Source: Sporopachydermia quercuum
Taxonomy: Eukaryota > Ascomycota > Sporopachydermiomycetes > Sporopachydermiales > Sporopachydermiaceae
Assembly: GCA_001599295.1 (NCBI GenBank)
Contig: BCGN01000001.1
Location: forward strand, 1,426,001-1,490,000
Reading direction: 5' to 3'
Length of the DNA: 64,000 bases
Within the stretch, counting starts at the first letter, position 1, and each line of letters opens with the position of its first letter. The notes under the pieces are model-generated. The model made no database searches, was not told where the DNA came from, and worked only from the letters and a program-made list of their open reading frames with translations. Below are positions 33,100-46,377 of the stretch, piece by piece. The position numbers and the translations under genes are program-made.

Positions 33100-35367
33100 T
33101 TATGCTTTGGGTGCCTTAACTGTAGCCTCGTTGGGTGTAGTTAATGAGTTTCGTTTACTAGCCAACTTCGGTTCATGATTCAGTGATGCAGATGATCCTC
33201 TTCTCGATTGCACTGAAGATTGATCACCTGATGCCCTTCCAGTATCTGATTTTTGATTTGTAAGATTAGACCGTGGGCCGAATTGCATATGTTGTTGATA
33301 ATTATCACCATGATGAGCAATTGCTTTGAGATGTTGTCTGAACCCATCATACGCTTTAGTTAAGAGCATAGATCCAAATCTAATAGATTGTGTATCATCA
33401 GAAATGCCATTCAAATAGCTAGGGTCAGACGCTAAGTCCATTACACCGGAATAATTCGATTCCGAGTCAAACTTGAATCTATCATTCAGACGATCCATTA
33501 TCCATGGATCAGCCAAATCATTTATTGAAATACAATGGTCATCAAGTTTCTCCTTTACCAAATCTAACGGCTCTTGTCCAATATCTTCAACAACTTTCTC
33601 CTTTACCTCTTCACCAAGAGAGCTCAAATCTAGTAGCTCAGTTATAGGATCTAAATCTGGCTTTTCAACAAGACCTCTTCTATCAAAAAGTATGCGACCA
33701 CCTCTACCAACACGTCTTCTGAATTTTCGAGTCCTGAAAGTGCTTGCTTCCATAAATCCGCCAGAATGTTCTCCTTTTTCTTCCTTCAGTGTAGCGTATT
33801 GTTGCTCTTCGGGAGGGTTAACAGACACTCGGAAAACAATTGGTTTAGGAACCCGAACTTTCTTATCTTCCGGCAGATAATGGGAAGCTTTCAATTGCGG
33901 GTAAAAGTTTGATATGGAAGAAAACGGCACATGTTGATTATCCACAATAGGGTTACGCTCATCGTATAAAAAGAATGGATTGAATGGATCATCAGTAAGG
34001 TTAGTCCAATTTTTATCGATTTCTTTCCTTCTGGCTAACTTCTCGCGCACAATTCTATTGATAGAATCATTCTTTTCTGAAAGAACTTTTTCAACTGTAT
34101 GAAGTTCCAAATCGGGAATTTTAGAGGCAGGCAAGCGAAGATACGCATGTAATGATCCACTACTAGGAGTATGACCACTGTGAACCGAGACAGGCTTACC
34201 ATTAAGTCCAGCTTTGAGTGCGACTGCTTGTTGCGACAAACTACCATCTTTAGTTGAGCCATTAACGGTAGCAGCAGCTTCACTGGTTTCATCAATTTTA
34301 CGTTTCTTGTGAGCAACCAGATCTTCATCATCTCCCTTGATATTAAGATTCCGTTTCAATTCTTTAATGTAATATCGATGAGAGAAGATATTCCATTCGG
34401 CTTGAAGACATTCGCTTCGATTATATTCACGTTTGGCAACCAGTTCAACGAGTTTTCTGGCAGCTTCGAGTTCTACTTGAAGTTTTCGAAGACGCTCTGG
34501 ATTTTGAAGATCGTTTCTTCTTGTTTTACGAGCAGCACGAAACTCTCTTCTTCTGAAGCAAACATAAGGATCACTGTCATCTTTTTCATTATCTTCAAAA
34601 CGAAGAGTAGGAAAAATTGATTTGCCTCCTCTTTCGATTTTTCTCTTTTTCCAGTGAGAATATATTGTTTCACCATATAGATTGAAAATCTCTATGAATT
34701 TCCGCTTAGTTCTTGGTTTAGATGTTATTATAGTGGTGAAGTTGGGTATCGTTTCTTCTAGTTTCAGTAAGAAATCGTTGGAATATTCTCCATCTCTGAA
34801 AGGCCTTTGCAATGATTCTAAAACGTATGTTTTCAGTTCCTCGAAAGACAGAATGTGTGATGGCTCCATAGAAAGAAATGGTTGTTTTTCATTGATAATG
34901 ACTTCATATTTATAACAAATCATTTCAAATTCGTCCTCCGAACATTTCTTTGAGCCAGTCAATTCACTGTTCATCTTGATCAAAAACTCATCATCCTCTT
35001 CATCCAAGTTATATGGACATCCGGAGCAATCCTCTAGAGTTGACGTTGAAGCGGTATAAGTCACCGGCTCATTGTACTTTCCATGGTAAAACTTTTTGAA
35101 CTCATCCCACGTCTTAGAAGCATCTGGAGTTGGAATGTAAATATGTTCAACTTTAGCACCAGCAGCAGCCGCAATAGAAGCGTTAATAGCTGCTTGTAGA
35201 TGATGTTCTTCTTCTTCACCTTTTTCTACACCAGTCTCTATTTGTTGTAATTCACGCTGTTGTTCTTCATCCAAATCAGGAATATCACTTTGCTTGATTA
35301 ACTGAAGCGTTTGTTTGACAGAGATCTTCCTCTGCCTAAATCTAGCTCCAACAGCAGTTGGAGCCAT
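33100..35367 (-). CDS. EPL1: NuA4 subunit Epl1 (Enhancer of Polycomb-like)
   Basis: Epl1 is the scaffold of the NuA4 and Piccolo-NuA4 histone H4/H2A acetyltransferases and tethers Esa1, Yng2 and Eaf6 to nucleosomes. The 755-residue product opens with the conserved ARFRQRKISVKQTLQ. The EPcA domain follows with HIYIPTPDASKTWDEF, a tyrosine/acidic segment, and YNLDEEDDEFL, then LRFEDNEKDDSDPYVCFRRREFRAARKTRRND and a helical segment to about residue 350. The C-terminal half is Ser-rich and low complexity. The frame stays open to 35379 only via TTG, so the ATG at 35367 is taken. It converges on NOG1 and diverges from TEF4 across 1.5 kb. Intronless. Confidence 0.95.
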   Translation of the reverse strand: MAPTAVGARFRQRKISVKQTLQLIKQSDIPDLDEEQQRELQQIETGVEKGEEEEHHLQAAINASIAAAAGAKVEHIYIPTPDASKTWDEFKKFYHGKYNEPVTYTASTSTLEDCSGCPYNLDEEDDEFLIKMNSELTGSKKCSEDEFEMICYKYEVIINEKQPFLSMEPSHILSFEELKTYVLESLQRPFRDGEYSNDFLLKLEETIPNFTTIITSKPRTKRKFIEIFNLYGETIYSHWKKRKIERGGKSIFPTLRFEDNEKDDSDPYVCFRRREFRAARKTRRNDLQNPERLRKLQVELEAARKLVELVAKREYNRSECLQAEWNIFSHRYYIKELKRNLNIKGDDEDLVAHKKRKIDETSEAAATVNGSTKDGSLSQQAVALKAGLNGKPVSVHSGHTPSSGSLHAYLRLPASKIPDLELHTVEKVLSEKNDSINRIVREKLARRKEIDKNWTNLTDDPFNPFFLYDERNPIVDNQHVPFSSISNFYPQLKASHYLPEDKKVRVPKPIVFRVSVNPPEEQQYATLKEEKGEHSGGFMEASTFRTRKFRRRVGRGGRILFDRRGLVEKPDLDPITELLDLSSLGEEVKEKVVEDIGQEPLDLVKEKLDDHCISINDLADPWIMDRLNDRFKFDSESNYSGVMDLASDPSYLNGISDDTQSIRFGSMLLTKAYDGFRQHLKAIAHHGDNYQQHMQFGPRSNLTNQKSDTGRASGDQSSVQSRRGSSASLNHEPKLASKRNSLTTPNEATVKAPKA

Positions 35368-36880
35368 AATTGCTAACAAATATGGCTACTTAGAAAAACC
35401 TAAACCGAATTAGGTACCGAATCCAGAACCACCATGAAAACTTTGATTTGATTCTTTTTCTGTGATACAAAAGATTTCAGTTTCCTTATCAAAGCAAATT
35501 ATTATCAGATTATTTAATCATATAAGAATGCAAGTCAAACTGGAAATAATGAAAACACGGAGACTTTAACACCTAGTCACCAGGCTTAGTAGTCCAAATA
35601 ACGGAAAAGATAAGAAAAGTTTTCTTCCTTAGTTTGTCCAACAAGAGAGCAAAGAGCAGGTTTTAAAGGTGCAGAGTGTCGATAAATAAATAATCAAATC
35701 AATGATTATTATTGTTAAAGGCTTTAAAATATCAATACTAATTAAATAATATCAAGCTAGTATTAACATTAATAACCACGAAACAAAAATCCTTCCTTAC
35801 TGGTGTTTGGGGTGAACGTGGATCTTCACTGTGTTCAAATGTCCGGAATTATAGGGGTGGCAACGGCCCAAAAACTCCTAACAAATAATGAATAACTTGG
35901 TTACGCTGGTAACTCAGCCGTTAATAATCAATGTGCGAATAGGAATAACAAATATATCCGTGATATTTACCATTTATTTGAACAATTAGGCCGAAAAATG
36001 GCCTTCTCTTTGATAATATTTTCCCGTTATTTGGTAGCTTGCAATCTCTTGTTTACACCTAACAACCAGACGTTACAATTAGGAGCACTTATTGCCACGC
36101 CAAAGGAAGAAAAGGGTTGGCTATTTGTGTTTATGCATGTTTTCGTAATATGGAAGGAATTCCTTTTCGCACCCGAAATTAATTACATGGAGAAAGACCT
36201 GATGTCACAGCATGACGGGGGTGTTTCTGAAGCTTTAGTAACAGCTGTTCCAGAAAATACACACAGTGCTCCCAGTTTTTGGACATCTTGGGACTTCAGG
36301 TGTGAGTGTGCAAAGTAGAGATACGTTCTTGATTATGTAATCTATAATATTATCTGACAAGTTAGTCACAGAGATATATGAGCTTCTTGGAACTCAATCT
36401 TTTAGATAATGAGGAATAAATTTCAACTTTTAGTGATCAGCTAAACTATTTAAGAATGTATTGTCTTCGTGAATTCAACGCTGCTTTACATTTCACTCAA
36501 GGCCTATGCGGTATTCTCCATTCGATATCAAAAAGTAGTCAACTCAACTCAATTGTAGAACTGATGAATACCATCCAATTCTCTAGCTGGCTGCTTACGC
36601 AATCATCCTGCAACAAACGCAATCATTGCAGAGCTATCAGGGCTTTATTTTACATGTAATCATTGAGTCACAAAGCGCTGAGAACGCTGAGAATTATTCT
36701 TCACCCAAATGCGGAAGTTTCGTTTTGATGGACAACAAATTCAAGCTGGCAAAAAAATCTTTCTTTATTTCTCTTACTTCAACAATGGAAGACTTTAGTT
36801 GAGTTTAATAGTAGGTATATGCTAATTGATTCATCAATCGTTTAATACGAGCATCACTGGATTGAAATCTTATATACAAA
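35368..36880. promoter_or_regulatory. EPL1-TEF4 divergent upstream region
   Basis: 1.5 kb. Near TEF4 there is a Gcn4/AP-1-type TGAGTCA at 36664-36670, followed directly by a perfect tandem of CGCTGAGAA (36676-36684, 36685-36693), about 190-220 bp before the TEF4 ATG. A 106-codon ATG ORF at 35998-36318 has no recognisable domain and I do not call it a gene. Confidence 0.5.
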
Positions 36881-38468
36881 ATGTCTCAAGGAACATTATA
36901 TGCTTCTTCTGTAAGTGGATTCATTAACGGTAGAATACTGCTGACAATGTATAGGAGTGTAATCTGGTCAGTGATCTCTATCTATGATATTGATTCGGAA
37001 TACTAGTAAAATTTATAAATGGTCTTGAAAACGGACATATCACTAATATTTCAATAGAGCTGTCGTGCCTTTTCTGCTAAGGCATTGATCAAGTACTTCA
37101 ACCTTGATATTGAAGTCAAGGACAGAGACGATGTCTATGCAAAGAATTTTCCTTTAGCAAGAGTGCCTGCCTTCCTTGGCCCCAAGGGATTCAAGCTAAT
37201 CGAAGCTCTTGCCATCAACTTTTATAGTATGTTTTATTTGGACAAAGTATACACTATTGTTTTAACTGATTTCGTAACTGGAATTTAGTTGCTTTTGCTT
37301 TGCTATGATGAAAAAATTCTTATTAAAACAGTTATCCCTGTCTTAATCACCATGTGTTGAGAATTTATACTCTGAAACAACAAACATCAGTTACAACTAT
37401 TGAAAATTCTTCCTTTCTATGATTTTGTTGCTAACACGTTATTTAGTTCTTTCTTTGGTTCCTGACAATAAGTTGGAAGGTAAGAATGATATTGAAAAAG
37501 TTGAGATCTTGAAATGGTTATCACTTTCCAATAGTGATTTCTTAGGAGCTATTGGCGAAGGTTTCAAGGGCGTCATCGGAAGAGCACCTTACAATAAGAA
37601 GACTACTGATGCTGGTAATGAATTGGCTCTCAAGATTGTTGATGCATATTTCGAACCTAGATTGAAGGAATACACTTACTTGGTTGGTGAAAGACTCACT
37701 ATCGCTGATTTGTATGCTGCTGCCCTTGCTACTCGTGGTTTCAACTATCTTTGGGGCGATGAATTCATCAAGGCCCATCCTGGTTTTGTCAGATGGTTCA
37801 AGACTATAATTAGCACTCCTATACTTGCTTCTCTTTATGAGGATTTCGAATTCCTCAAGGAACCTATCAAGTACACTCCTCCTAAGAAGGAGTCAAAGAA
37901 GAAGGCTGAACCTAAGCCCAAGGCCGAAGTCAAGAAGGAAAAAGATGCGGAAGATGTTGAAGACGCTCCTGCTCCTAAACCTAAGCATCCCTTAGAAGCT
38001 TTAGGTAAGTCTAAGATCCCTATTGATGAATGGAAGAGAACTTACTCCAACGAAGAAACAAGAGAAGTTGCCCTTCCATGGTTCTGGGAACATTATGATC
38101 CTTCTGAATGGTCTCTCTGGAAAGTTGCTTACAAGTACAACGATGAACTTACTTTGACTTTCATGTCCAACAACTTAGTTGGTGGTTTCTTCAACAGATT
38201 GAGTGCTTCTACCAAATACATGTTTGGATGTATGGTCGTCTATGGTGAAAACAACAATAACGGTATCATTGGTGTTTTCCTAGTCAGAGGTCAAGAAGCT
38301 GCACCTGCTTTTGATGTTGCTCCTGATTGGGATTCTTACACTTACGAGAAGCTAGATGCTTCTAAGCCTGAGGATAAGGCTTTCGTTGAAGACTTATGGG
38401 CCTGGGACAAGCCTATTGAGGTCAACGGTGAAAAGAAGGAGATTGCCGATGGTAAGGTCTTCAAATAA
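36881..38468 (+). CDS. TEF4: Translation elongation factor eEF1B gamma
   Basis: This is the gamma subunit of the eEF1B nucleotide-exchange complex for eEF1A; S. cerevisiae has two copies, TEF4 and CAM1. Exons 36881-36910, 37058-37226 and 37447-38468 give 406 residues. The start MSQGTLYASS is family-typical. A GST-like N domain (PLARVPAFLGPKG) and C domain (YTYLVGERLTIADLYAAAL) span about 1-215, then a Lys/Glu/Ala linker, then the eEF1-gamma C domain (EEWKR-type start, PWFWEHYDPSEWSLW, LVGGFFNRLSASTKYMFG) to the end, ending DGKVFK. Codon use in exon 3 looks biased (AAG, GGT, GTC frequent), as expected of a highly expressed gene. The 220-nt second intron, the longest in the window, carries a snoRNA, as in S. 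cerevisiae TEF4. Confidence 0.97.
37300..37380 (+). ncRNA. SNR38: Box C/D snoRNA snR38 within TEF4 intron 2
   Basis: Box C ATGATGA is at 37305-37311 and box D CTGA at 37372-37375. A D'-like CTTA lies at 37342-37345 and a C'-like GTGTTGA at 37354-37360. A short terminal stem (TTGCT 37300-37304 with AACAA 37376-37380, one mismatch) closes it. The 13 nt before D' (37329-37341, CAGTTATCCCTGT) are perfectly complementary to the conserved 25S rRNA stretch ACAGGGATAACTG beside the peptidyl-transferase centre. The base five positions upstream of D' pairs with the middle G of GGG, which corresponds to yeast G2815, the known snR38 target. S. cerevisiae snR38 also resides in the TEF4 intron. The rRNA sequence is recalled, not present here. 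Confidence 0.9.
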
Positions 38469-40576
<2,108 letters not shown>

Positions 40577-42187
40577 GTATCTAGTTTAAATACACAGTAT
40601 ACATTAACATTTTTCTTTTAAAACATTGGATAGAGTACTTACAATGACACATGGTAGAAAGTATTTGTTTGAATAAGTATTGATATTTGATTCCATAATA
40701 AGAGAGAGCAGAGTCAAATAGGATAGCAGGCAAGTTGAAAGCCTATCAAAAGAACCGGTCTCAATCACGCTACTATAATAGTAGCATACTGGTTGGTTGG
40801 TTTTTTTTCCAATTTTTACCCTGAACGCGATTCAAATGCATTCAACGCTGCTGTTCTTTTTCATTGTACCAATACAATCAATCAAGCTTCCTGAAATGGT
40901 TCGTTACCTATTATGAGTCTAGAATGTATTTACTCTCGTCAACCTGTATAAGATTCCAGAGACATCAAATCCCCTAGAGTTTCTCTAATTCTCTTAATAT
41001 GTCCCTTATGTCCCAAATACACCCAACCATCTACTATCTTCTACATCCCCCTCCCAAACTATTGTCCGTTAAACCTAAAACATGATTTTCCGCTCTCGGA
41101 CTGTCTCTTTTCCATTTTGGTAATAAACAATTTATTCTCTTTTGATCACGTGACGTTTGATAAGCAATTGACAGCATTTTAAGCTACTGATAACAAATTA
41201 CTATCGATAGTCGAATAATATACCTACTGTTACATCACAATTTATTATACAATTTACAATTAAATTAATTTATTTAAATATAATCATTACTATTGCTGTC
41301 ATGAAATTGTAGTTCCTTGTGCATGCTATATCAACTGTAATTCCCAAAAGCACGACATAGTTATAGTACCTCTTCACCAATTACCAAGATAATAACAGCC
41401 TAACCTCATCTTATCTTGGATGATCTCATCTCCTCCTTGTTTTAAATGATAACGGACAATTTCCCTTATCGTAAATGCAAAGCCAAAAGAAAGCAAATCA
41501 AGTATCCTATTATCTCTTTATCATACTAATCAAGAGATGTATCGATAGCTTCGATTTGATGATTTATAGAAATAGTATATCTGATAGTTTGTTTATTTGA
41601 TATTGCAATTGAATATCTTATATGATTGTTGGTCACTATTGACATCTGAGTCAAAACATGCCATTGTGAAGGAGATAACCATTTGGTATAAATCTTTACG
41701 TTTACTTTACAAGTTTTTCTGATAGATTACATTTTGAGAGCTCGTTGATGTTCGATCGGAACAGTGGCTATTTGAAAGCATTGGGTTTTCACTGTACTAT
41801 ATATGTTGGAGATTAAATAGGATAAATGCGATAAGACGATAAAAGAAAACGAAGGAAAGTAAAATACAACAGAATAAAATAATATAATATAAAGGGAGGA
41901 AAAAAAGGAAAGGAAAGGAAAGGAAAAGGAAAAGGAGGAAAAGAAAGAAGAAAATTGATTAAGGGCTCAAAGGAATAGAATAGCTTACTGTCACTTGACC
42001 ATTTTGATTATCATTAAAGGTAGCACAAGCAAGAGCAAAAACAAGAAAGAGTGTGCGTCAAGTCTTCAGTTAGATTTAATTCCTTTGATCCGCAGACAAA
42101 TTTTTGATACTTATATCTGGTGATGAGCAAACAACCGAATTCTAGTTTTGTTTTCATATTTGATTGGCTTATTTTAAAGCTCTCGAA
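40577..42187. promoter_or_regulatory. MNN9-CCCH gene intergenic region
   Basis: 1.6 kb with no gene. It holds a TCACGTGA octamer (CACGTG at 41147-41152) and a 64-nt uninterrupted purine tract at 41891-41954 built from GGAAA units, 234-297 nt before the downstream ATG. The length suggests a long regulatory region or 5' UTR for the zinc-finger gene. Confidence 0.5.
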
Positions 42188-44022
42188 ATGAGTTTACATT
42201 CTTTATCGTCTACAAGGAGCTTGCTCGCTAGTAATGAACATATAATGAATACTCCAACAATTGACAATGCTAATCTTAGTGTTGCTAGTTCCAGCAATCA
42301 GAATGGTAATAGCGCACCTAGAGGACTAGGCTTTTCGTCATTATCGTTCAATCAAACTTCTAGTTCTAACTCTAACGCTCATCAAAATGTTCATCATAAT
42401 CAGGATTCTGCCAATCCTGGAAATAGTAGAGGATCATCAAATGGTAGCCATAGCACTAGCAGCAATAAGATAAATGAATTCGCTGGTAAAACCTCTTCCT
42501 CTTCAGCATCATCCTCTTCCAAAAGTATGTGTTTTTCTTTGTTTTCTTGTTAGTGCATTTCCTATGTAATCGATTATATTATTATTTCATTGTTGAGACT
42601 AACCATTATTCCGTCCTATTAGACTTATCACATGTTCCATGCAAGTTTTTCCGCCATGGAACCTGTCAAGCAGGAAATACGTGCCCTTTCTCACATTCTA
42701 CAGATGTTCAAACAACGCAGGCTCCTTGCAAGTATTTCCAGAAAGGAAATTGTAAGTTCGGGGTTAAATGTGCTTTGGCTCATATTCTTCCTGATGGTAG
42801 AAAAGTTAATCCACGGACACTGGCTCAAGTAATGCCTCAGTCTAATGGAAACATTAATTCAAATAATAGCAACAGTAACACCAGCGGCAGTAGCAATAGC
42901 ATTGGCAATGGTAATGGTAGAGGTAGTAGTAGTAGCAGCATCAACATCAATATTAATAAAGCACATCTTGGAAAATCGAGGTACTCTGAGTTGGAGCATA
43001 CAACTACTAATGCTCATATCAACAACAACTATATCAATGGCTACTCAAACGGCTTTAACAACGGTATATATTCTTTGTCAAACACAATAGATGTCGACAA
43101 CGGTAAATCATACTTCACTACGAATGAATCAGCAATCTCACCGATTGATTATAGTACCAGAAGGCTGAGTAATGGTAATCAGCTATTCAGTAATTCTTTC
43201 AACTCCGGTACTATTTCAGGCTTGAATAACATATCATCGTTATCAAATCAATCTCCCATAGAATCGTTTTTTATTTCCGCAGCAACGGCTCATCAGTCAC
43301 CATTCAATAACTCTACACCGATGATGTCTTTACCAACCATCAATCAAATGCCTTCTTCTTCTTCTTCTGCTTCTTCGGCTGGTGCTTTAATGTCTATCAA
43401 TGAAACGTCTGTTATTCTTCCGTCTTCTGCATCTTCATTCTCACCTATTCCCATCTCACAAGGTCCGATGGAATTATCGTCTTCATTAATAACGCATTCA
43501 GACTCTATAAATGGTATTGGTCCAAACAACGCTAGACGACAATCAATTTCTAAGCCAATGCCAATGTCAATGTCAGTGCCACAATCTGCTTCATCTTCGT
43601 CCTCTGCTACTTCCTATGATATATTCCATACGAGAAATTCTGTCTGGCACAATTCTCAACATAATTACACATCATATACATCAACAACAGGACTTCATTC
43701 TGGTACTTCTGGAGGCATTAATTATAACGAAATCTCTCCTATTGGGACTATTGACGATGAGTACGAAGAAGGTTGTGATGATGGTGCTGATGGTATCAAT
43801 GATGACCATACGTTTCAATTTGAAGAAGATTTTGTTCCTTCAGCACTTTCTGACTTATTAACACCCCAAGAGCTAAAGAGAAGGTCATCGAAGTCAGCAA
43901 CAACTCCTGCTGCAGTTTTGTCTATAAGAAACCAAAGCATGAAAATGAATATCGCTGAAGATCCTTTTTATATGGATGATGAGCAGTTAGTTCATCAGGT
44001 GGATAGAATGGAAATACAATAG
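42188..44022 (+). CDS. Tandem CCCH zinc-finger protein (Lee1/Cps3-like)
   Basis: Exons 42188-42524 and 42623-44022 join at phase 1 (intron GTATGT...GACTAAC...TTAG) to 578 residues. Two adjacent C-x7-C-x5-C-x3-H fingers lie at 119-137 (CKFFRHGTC...CPFSH) and 148-166 (CKYFQKGNC...CALAH), followed by ILPDGRKVNPRTLAQ. This arrangement is that of budding-yeast Lee1 and fission-yeast Cps3, a poorly characterised family presumed to bind RNA. The rest is low-complexity, Ser/Asn-rich sequence, with an acidic patch and FVPSALSDLLTPQELKRRS near 430-460. The intron falls just before the first finger, separating a disordered N-terminal exon from the folded part. The reading frame extends upstream to 42164 only from TTG. 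Orthology to LEE1 is likely but not certain. Confidence 0.85.
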
Positions 44023-44628
44023 AAGAGCGCAAAAGAATAATAAGGCAAAAAATAAAATAAAACATAGAATAAAGAAATGTTTGGTTTGGTTTGGTTTGGA
44101 AAAGTAGTAGATGGTTATGTTAGTATAAAGACTGTAAGGATAAAGAAACAGTTTGATAGAAGGAGTATGATGTTACATTAAGGCTATTTATGCACACCTT
44201 CAAAGAAGGATATTAGGACAAGATATGATACAGTATTGTATAGTGATTTAGTAATATTATATAATGCACTTGCTGGTGAATAAAATATAGTATGAGTAAT
44301 GAAGTCTGAAAGGGAATGTAATCATTCATTTGTAGTTTATTATTATATCTGCTGTTACTATCAAAGTGTCGTACTTATCACTCCTCATCTACTAACAGCA
44401 GCATTTGACCTTGTCATTTGCAGTTTCTTTCCTTTTTTAGCTCATGATACCGAACTCCTATCTATATAGCTGATCACAATATAAAAACATTAATATATAT
44501 TAATTATTATTCACATGATGATTATGCCAAACCTATTTACCTCTATCATACTATTTATAAAACACATTTCACATTTCCCTTTCACACTTCAAATTTTCAT
44601 TTCTCCATAAAAAGGATTTATTCTATAA
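44023..44628. other. CCCH gene-SAS3 convergent 3' region
   Basis: 606 bp between convergent stops. Contains a (TTTGG)4 microsatellite at 44080-44099 and AT-rich TATATA elements near 44470-44510. No gene seen. Confidence 0.5.
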
Positions 44629-46377
44629 TTAATCCTCATCATCACTTACAATTACACGAGCTTTGGGGTGCTTTATTGATACCATCTCCATACCAGGATA
44701 ACAAATGCTAAACGCTTCAAGATTTTCTATATCTGATATGATATCATAATCCTGGGCTACTTCTTCAATACCTTGCCAAATCGCTTTCTCTTGTTTATCA
44801 GCTGAATCTAAATTTTTACGTTGCAACAACATATTAAACACTTTTTCATTCATAAGTTCATTAGTATTTTCATTCAATCCTCCTATCTCGGGCCTTCCAT
44901 CTTCAATTGATATATTCTGTCCACCTAACATTAGATTCCCTATGGTATTAATTCCTCCTGATCTACCAATAAGCAAAGGTCTCCATAATAACCCGCTAGG
45001 GTCCACCCTTACGTACGGCTTGGCTTCCCAGTTCTCTATGACGCCTTTGATTATTGTTTTATCAATTCTGATACCGTATTGACCGGAATAATTGCTTCTC
45101 ACCAGAGCATTCAATGACTCTAATCCGCATACGATATCAGAAGCTGTCATTCCTGTAAGCTGACTGAGAGATTCAATCGATAGGCATCCAATCGCAGAGT
45201 GTTTCTTCCTCTCTAAATCATTTGATGAGATCCGCTGCAGAAAGTGCTTAAGCTGATACGCCACTGCAAGTTTCCAATAGTTGCGATACGACAACAATCC
45301 TAAATCCGACAAGGGCTTTTCAGGAGTACCCGACTTGCCTTCATTCTTGCTCAATAGATATGAGAAATCAATGAGAAAACTCCCATAGCCTCTCCTTTGA
45401 TACACTGGAAGAGTTAAAATACATGATAGATTATATCCATTAGCACTTAATTTTTCTTTGGAGAAATAGCCAACAAAATGGCATCCTTCGCTATCATTTT
45501 CTGTTAAAACGTAAAACGTAAATGGTTCAACATCATAATACAGCGTTTTAGAATTGAGAAATAGCTTTGCTAATAAACAGAGATTTTGAGAATATACAAC
45601 ATTCTTCCTACCATCAACTTCCCATACCGAGTTGACTCCACAACGGTATATTTCAACACCAGGTGGATGAGTCATTGAGCACTTCAATTTATGTCTCCAT
45701 TCTACATAAGGACTGCTCATATACTTTAAACAGAATTCGCATATATAAAGAGGATTTGAGGTGGCATATTCCTGCGGGAAAGGCGCTGTGTACCAAGTAG
45801 ATATATTGAACTTACCAAATTGGATCGATTTCAACTCGCTAGAGAATTCTAATAGGCCAGAAGATACTTTTGAAATGTGCTTATAAGCTGCTAATTGAGA
45901 ATTTCTTGTTGCACCAATGTCTAATGCTGCACGGAATCTATTTCTGTCTTGTAGTACAGGATAGGTAGTAGCTGTTGTTTCATTAATAAGCAGTCCTCTG
46001 TAAGGAATACAGTCCATATCGTTCTCTGGTAAAGGTATGATGTTGGAATCTGCTAAATTTTTCAGTGCTTTGGACGATAATCTTATAATTATATGAAATT
46101 GATCGTCAGTGTTCGATATTGATACCAGTTCGTTCACTTCTTTCTCTATTCTTGACTTCTTTATCTTTGGAGGTGCGGATTCCTTTGCTTGCCAGTAATC
46201 TTCGTCATCTGAAAACTGGTTGTAATCGAATTTGTATAATGGTGGTGTATTTGCATTAATGGCTCTTCTTCTTCTTTTCCTTGATGGTCGATTATCATCT
46301 TGTAAATCCTGTGGAGAGATGCCTGCTTCCCTTTGAAGGGTTTCCAGGATTGAACGACGTTTCTGACCAGGTTTCAT
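44629..46377 (-). CDS. SAS3: MYST histone acetyltransferase Sas3 (NuA3)
   Basis: This is the catalytic subunit of NuA3, which acetylates histone H3 (mainly K14, K23). The 582-residue product has a basic N-terminus (RKRRRRAI), then the MYST domain from about residue 185. That domain starts IQFGKFNISTWYTAPFP and has the C2HC zinc finger Cys213, Cys216, His229, Cys233. Next are LNSKTLYYDVEPF, the SCILTLP strand with the autoacetylation-pocket Cys319, the acetyl-CoA loop QRRGYG (327-332) and the catalytic Glu353 in GTPEKPLSDLG. Wording in these blocks (GKFNI, CEFCLKYM, FLIDFSYLLS) favours Sas3/Mst2 over Esa1 or Sas2. It is shorter than S. cerevisiae Sas3 (831), lacking most of the long acidic tail. 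It diverges from AIM10. Confidence 0.92.
   Translation of the reverse strand: MKPGQKRRSILETLQREAGISPQDLQDDNRPSRKRRRRAINANTPPLYKFDYNQFSDDEDYWQAKESAPPKIKKSRIEKEVNELVSISNTDDQFHIIIRLSSKALKNLADSNIIPLPENDMDCIPYRGLLINETTATTYPVLQDRNRFRAALDIGATRNSQLAAYKHISKVSSGLLEFSSELKSIQFGKFNISTWYTAPFPQEYATSNPLYICEFCLKYMSSPYVEWRHKLKCSMTHPPGVEIYRCGVNSVWEVDGRKNVVYSQNLCLLAKLFLNSKTLYYDVEPFTFYVLTENDSEGCHFVGYFSKEKLSANGYNLSCILTLPVYQRRGYGSFLIDFSYLLSKNEGKSGTPEKPLSDLGLLSYRNYWKLAVAYQLKHFLQRISSNDLERKKHSAIGCLSIESLSQLTGMTASDIVCGLESLNALVRSNYSGQYGIRIDKTIIKGVIENWEAKPYVRVDPSGLLWRPLLIGRSGGINTIGNLMLGGQNISIEDGRPEIGGLNENTNELMNEKVFNMLLQRKNLDSADKQEKAIWQGIEEVAQDYDIISDIENLEAFSICYPGMEMVSIKHPKARVIVSDDED

Noticed and set aside
35998-36318. 106-codon ATG ORF in the EPL1-TEF4 gap
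   Set aside because: No recognisable domain, odd composition, overlaps a region expected to be promoter. Could be reconsidered with transcript data.
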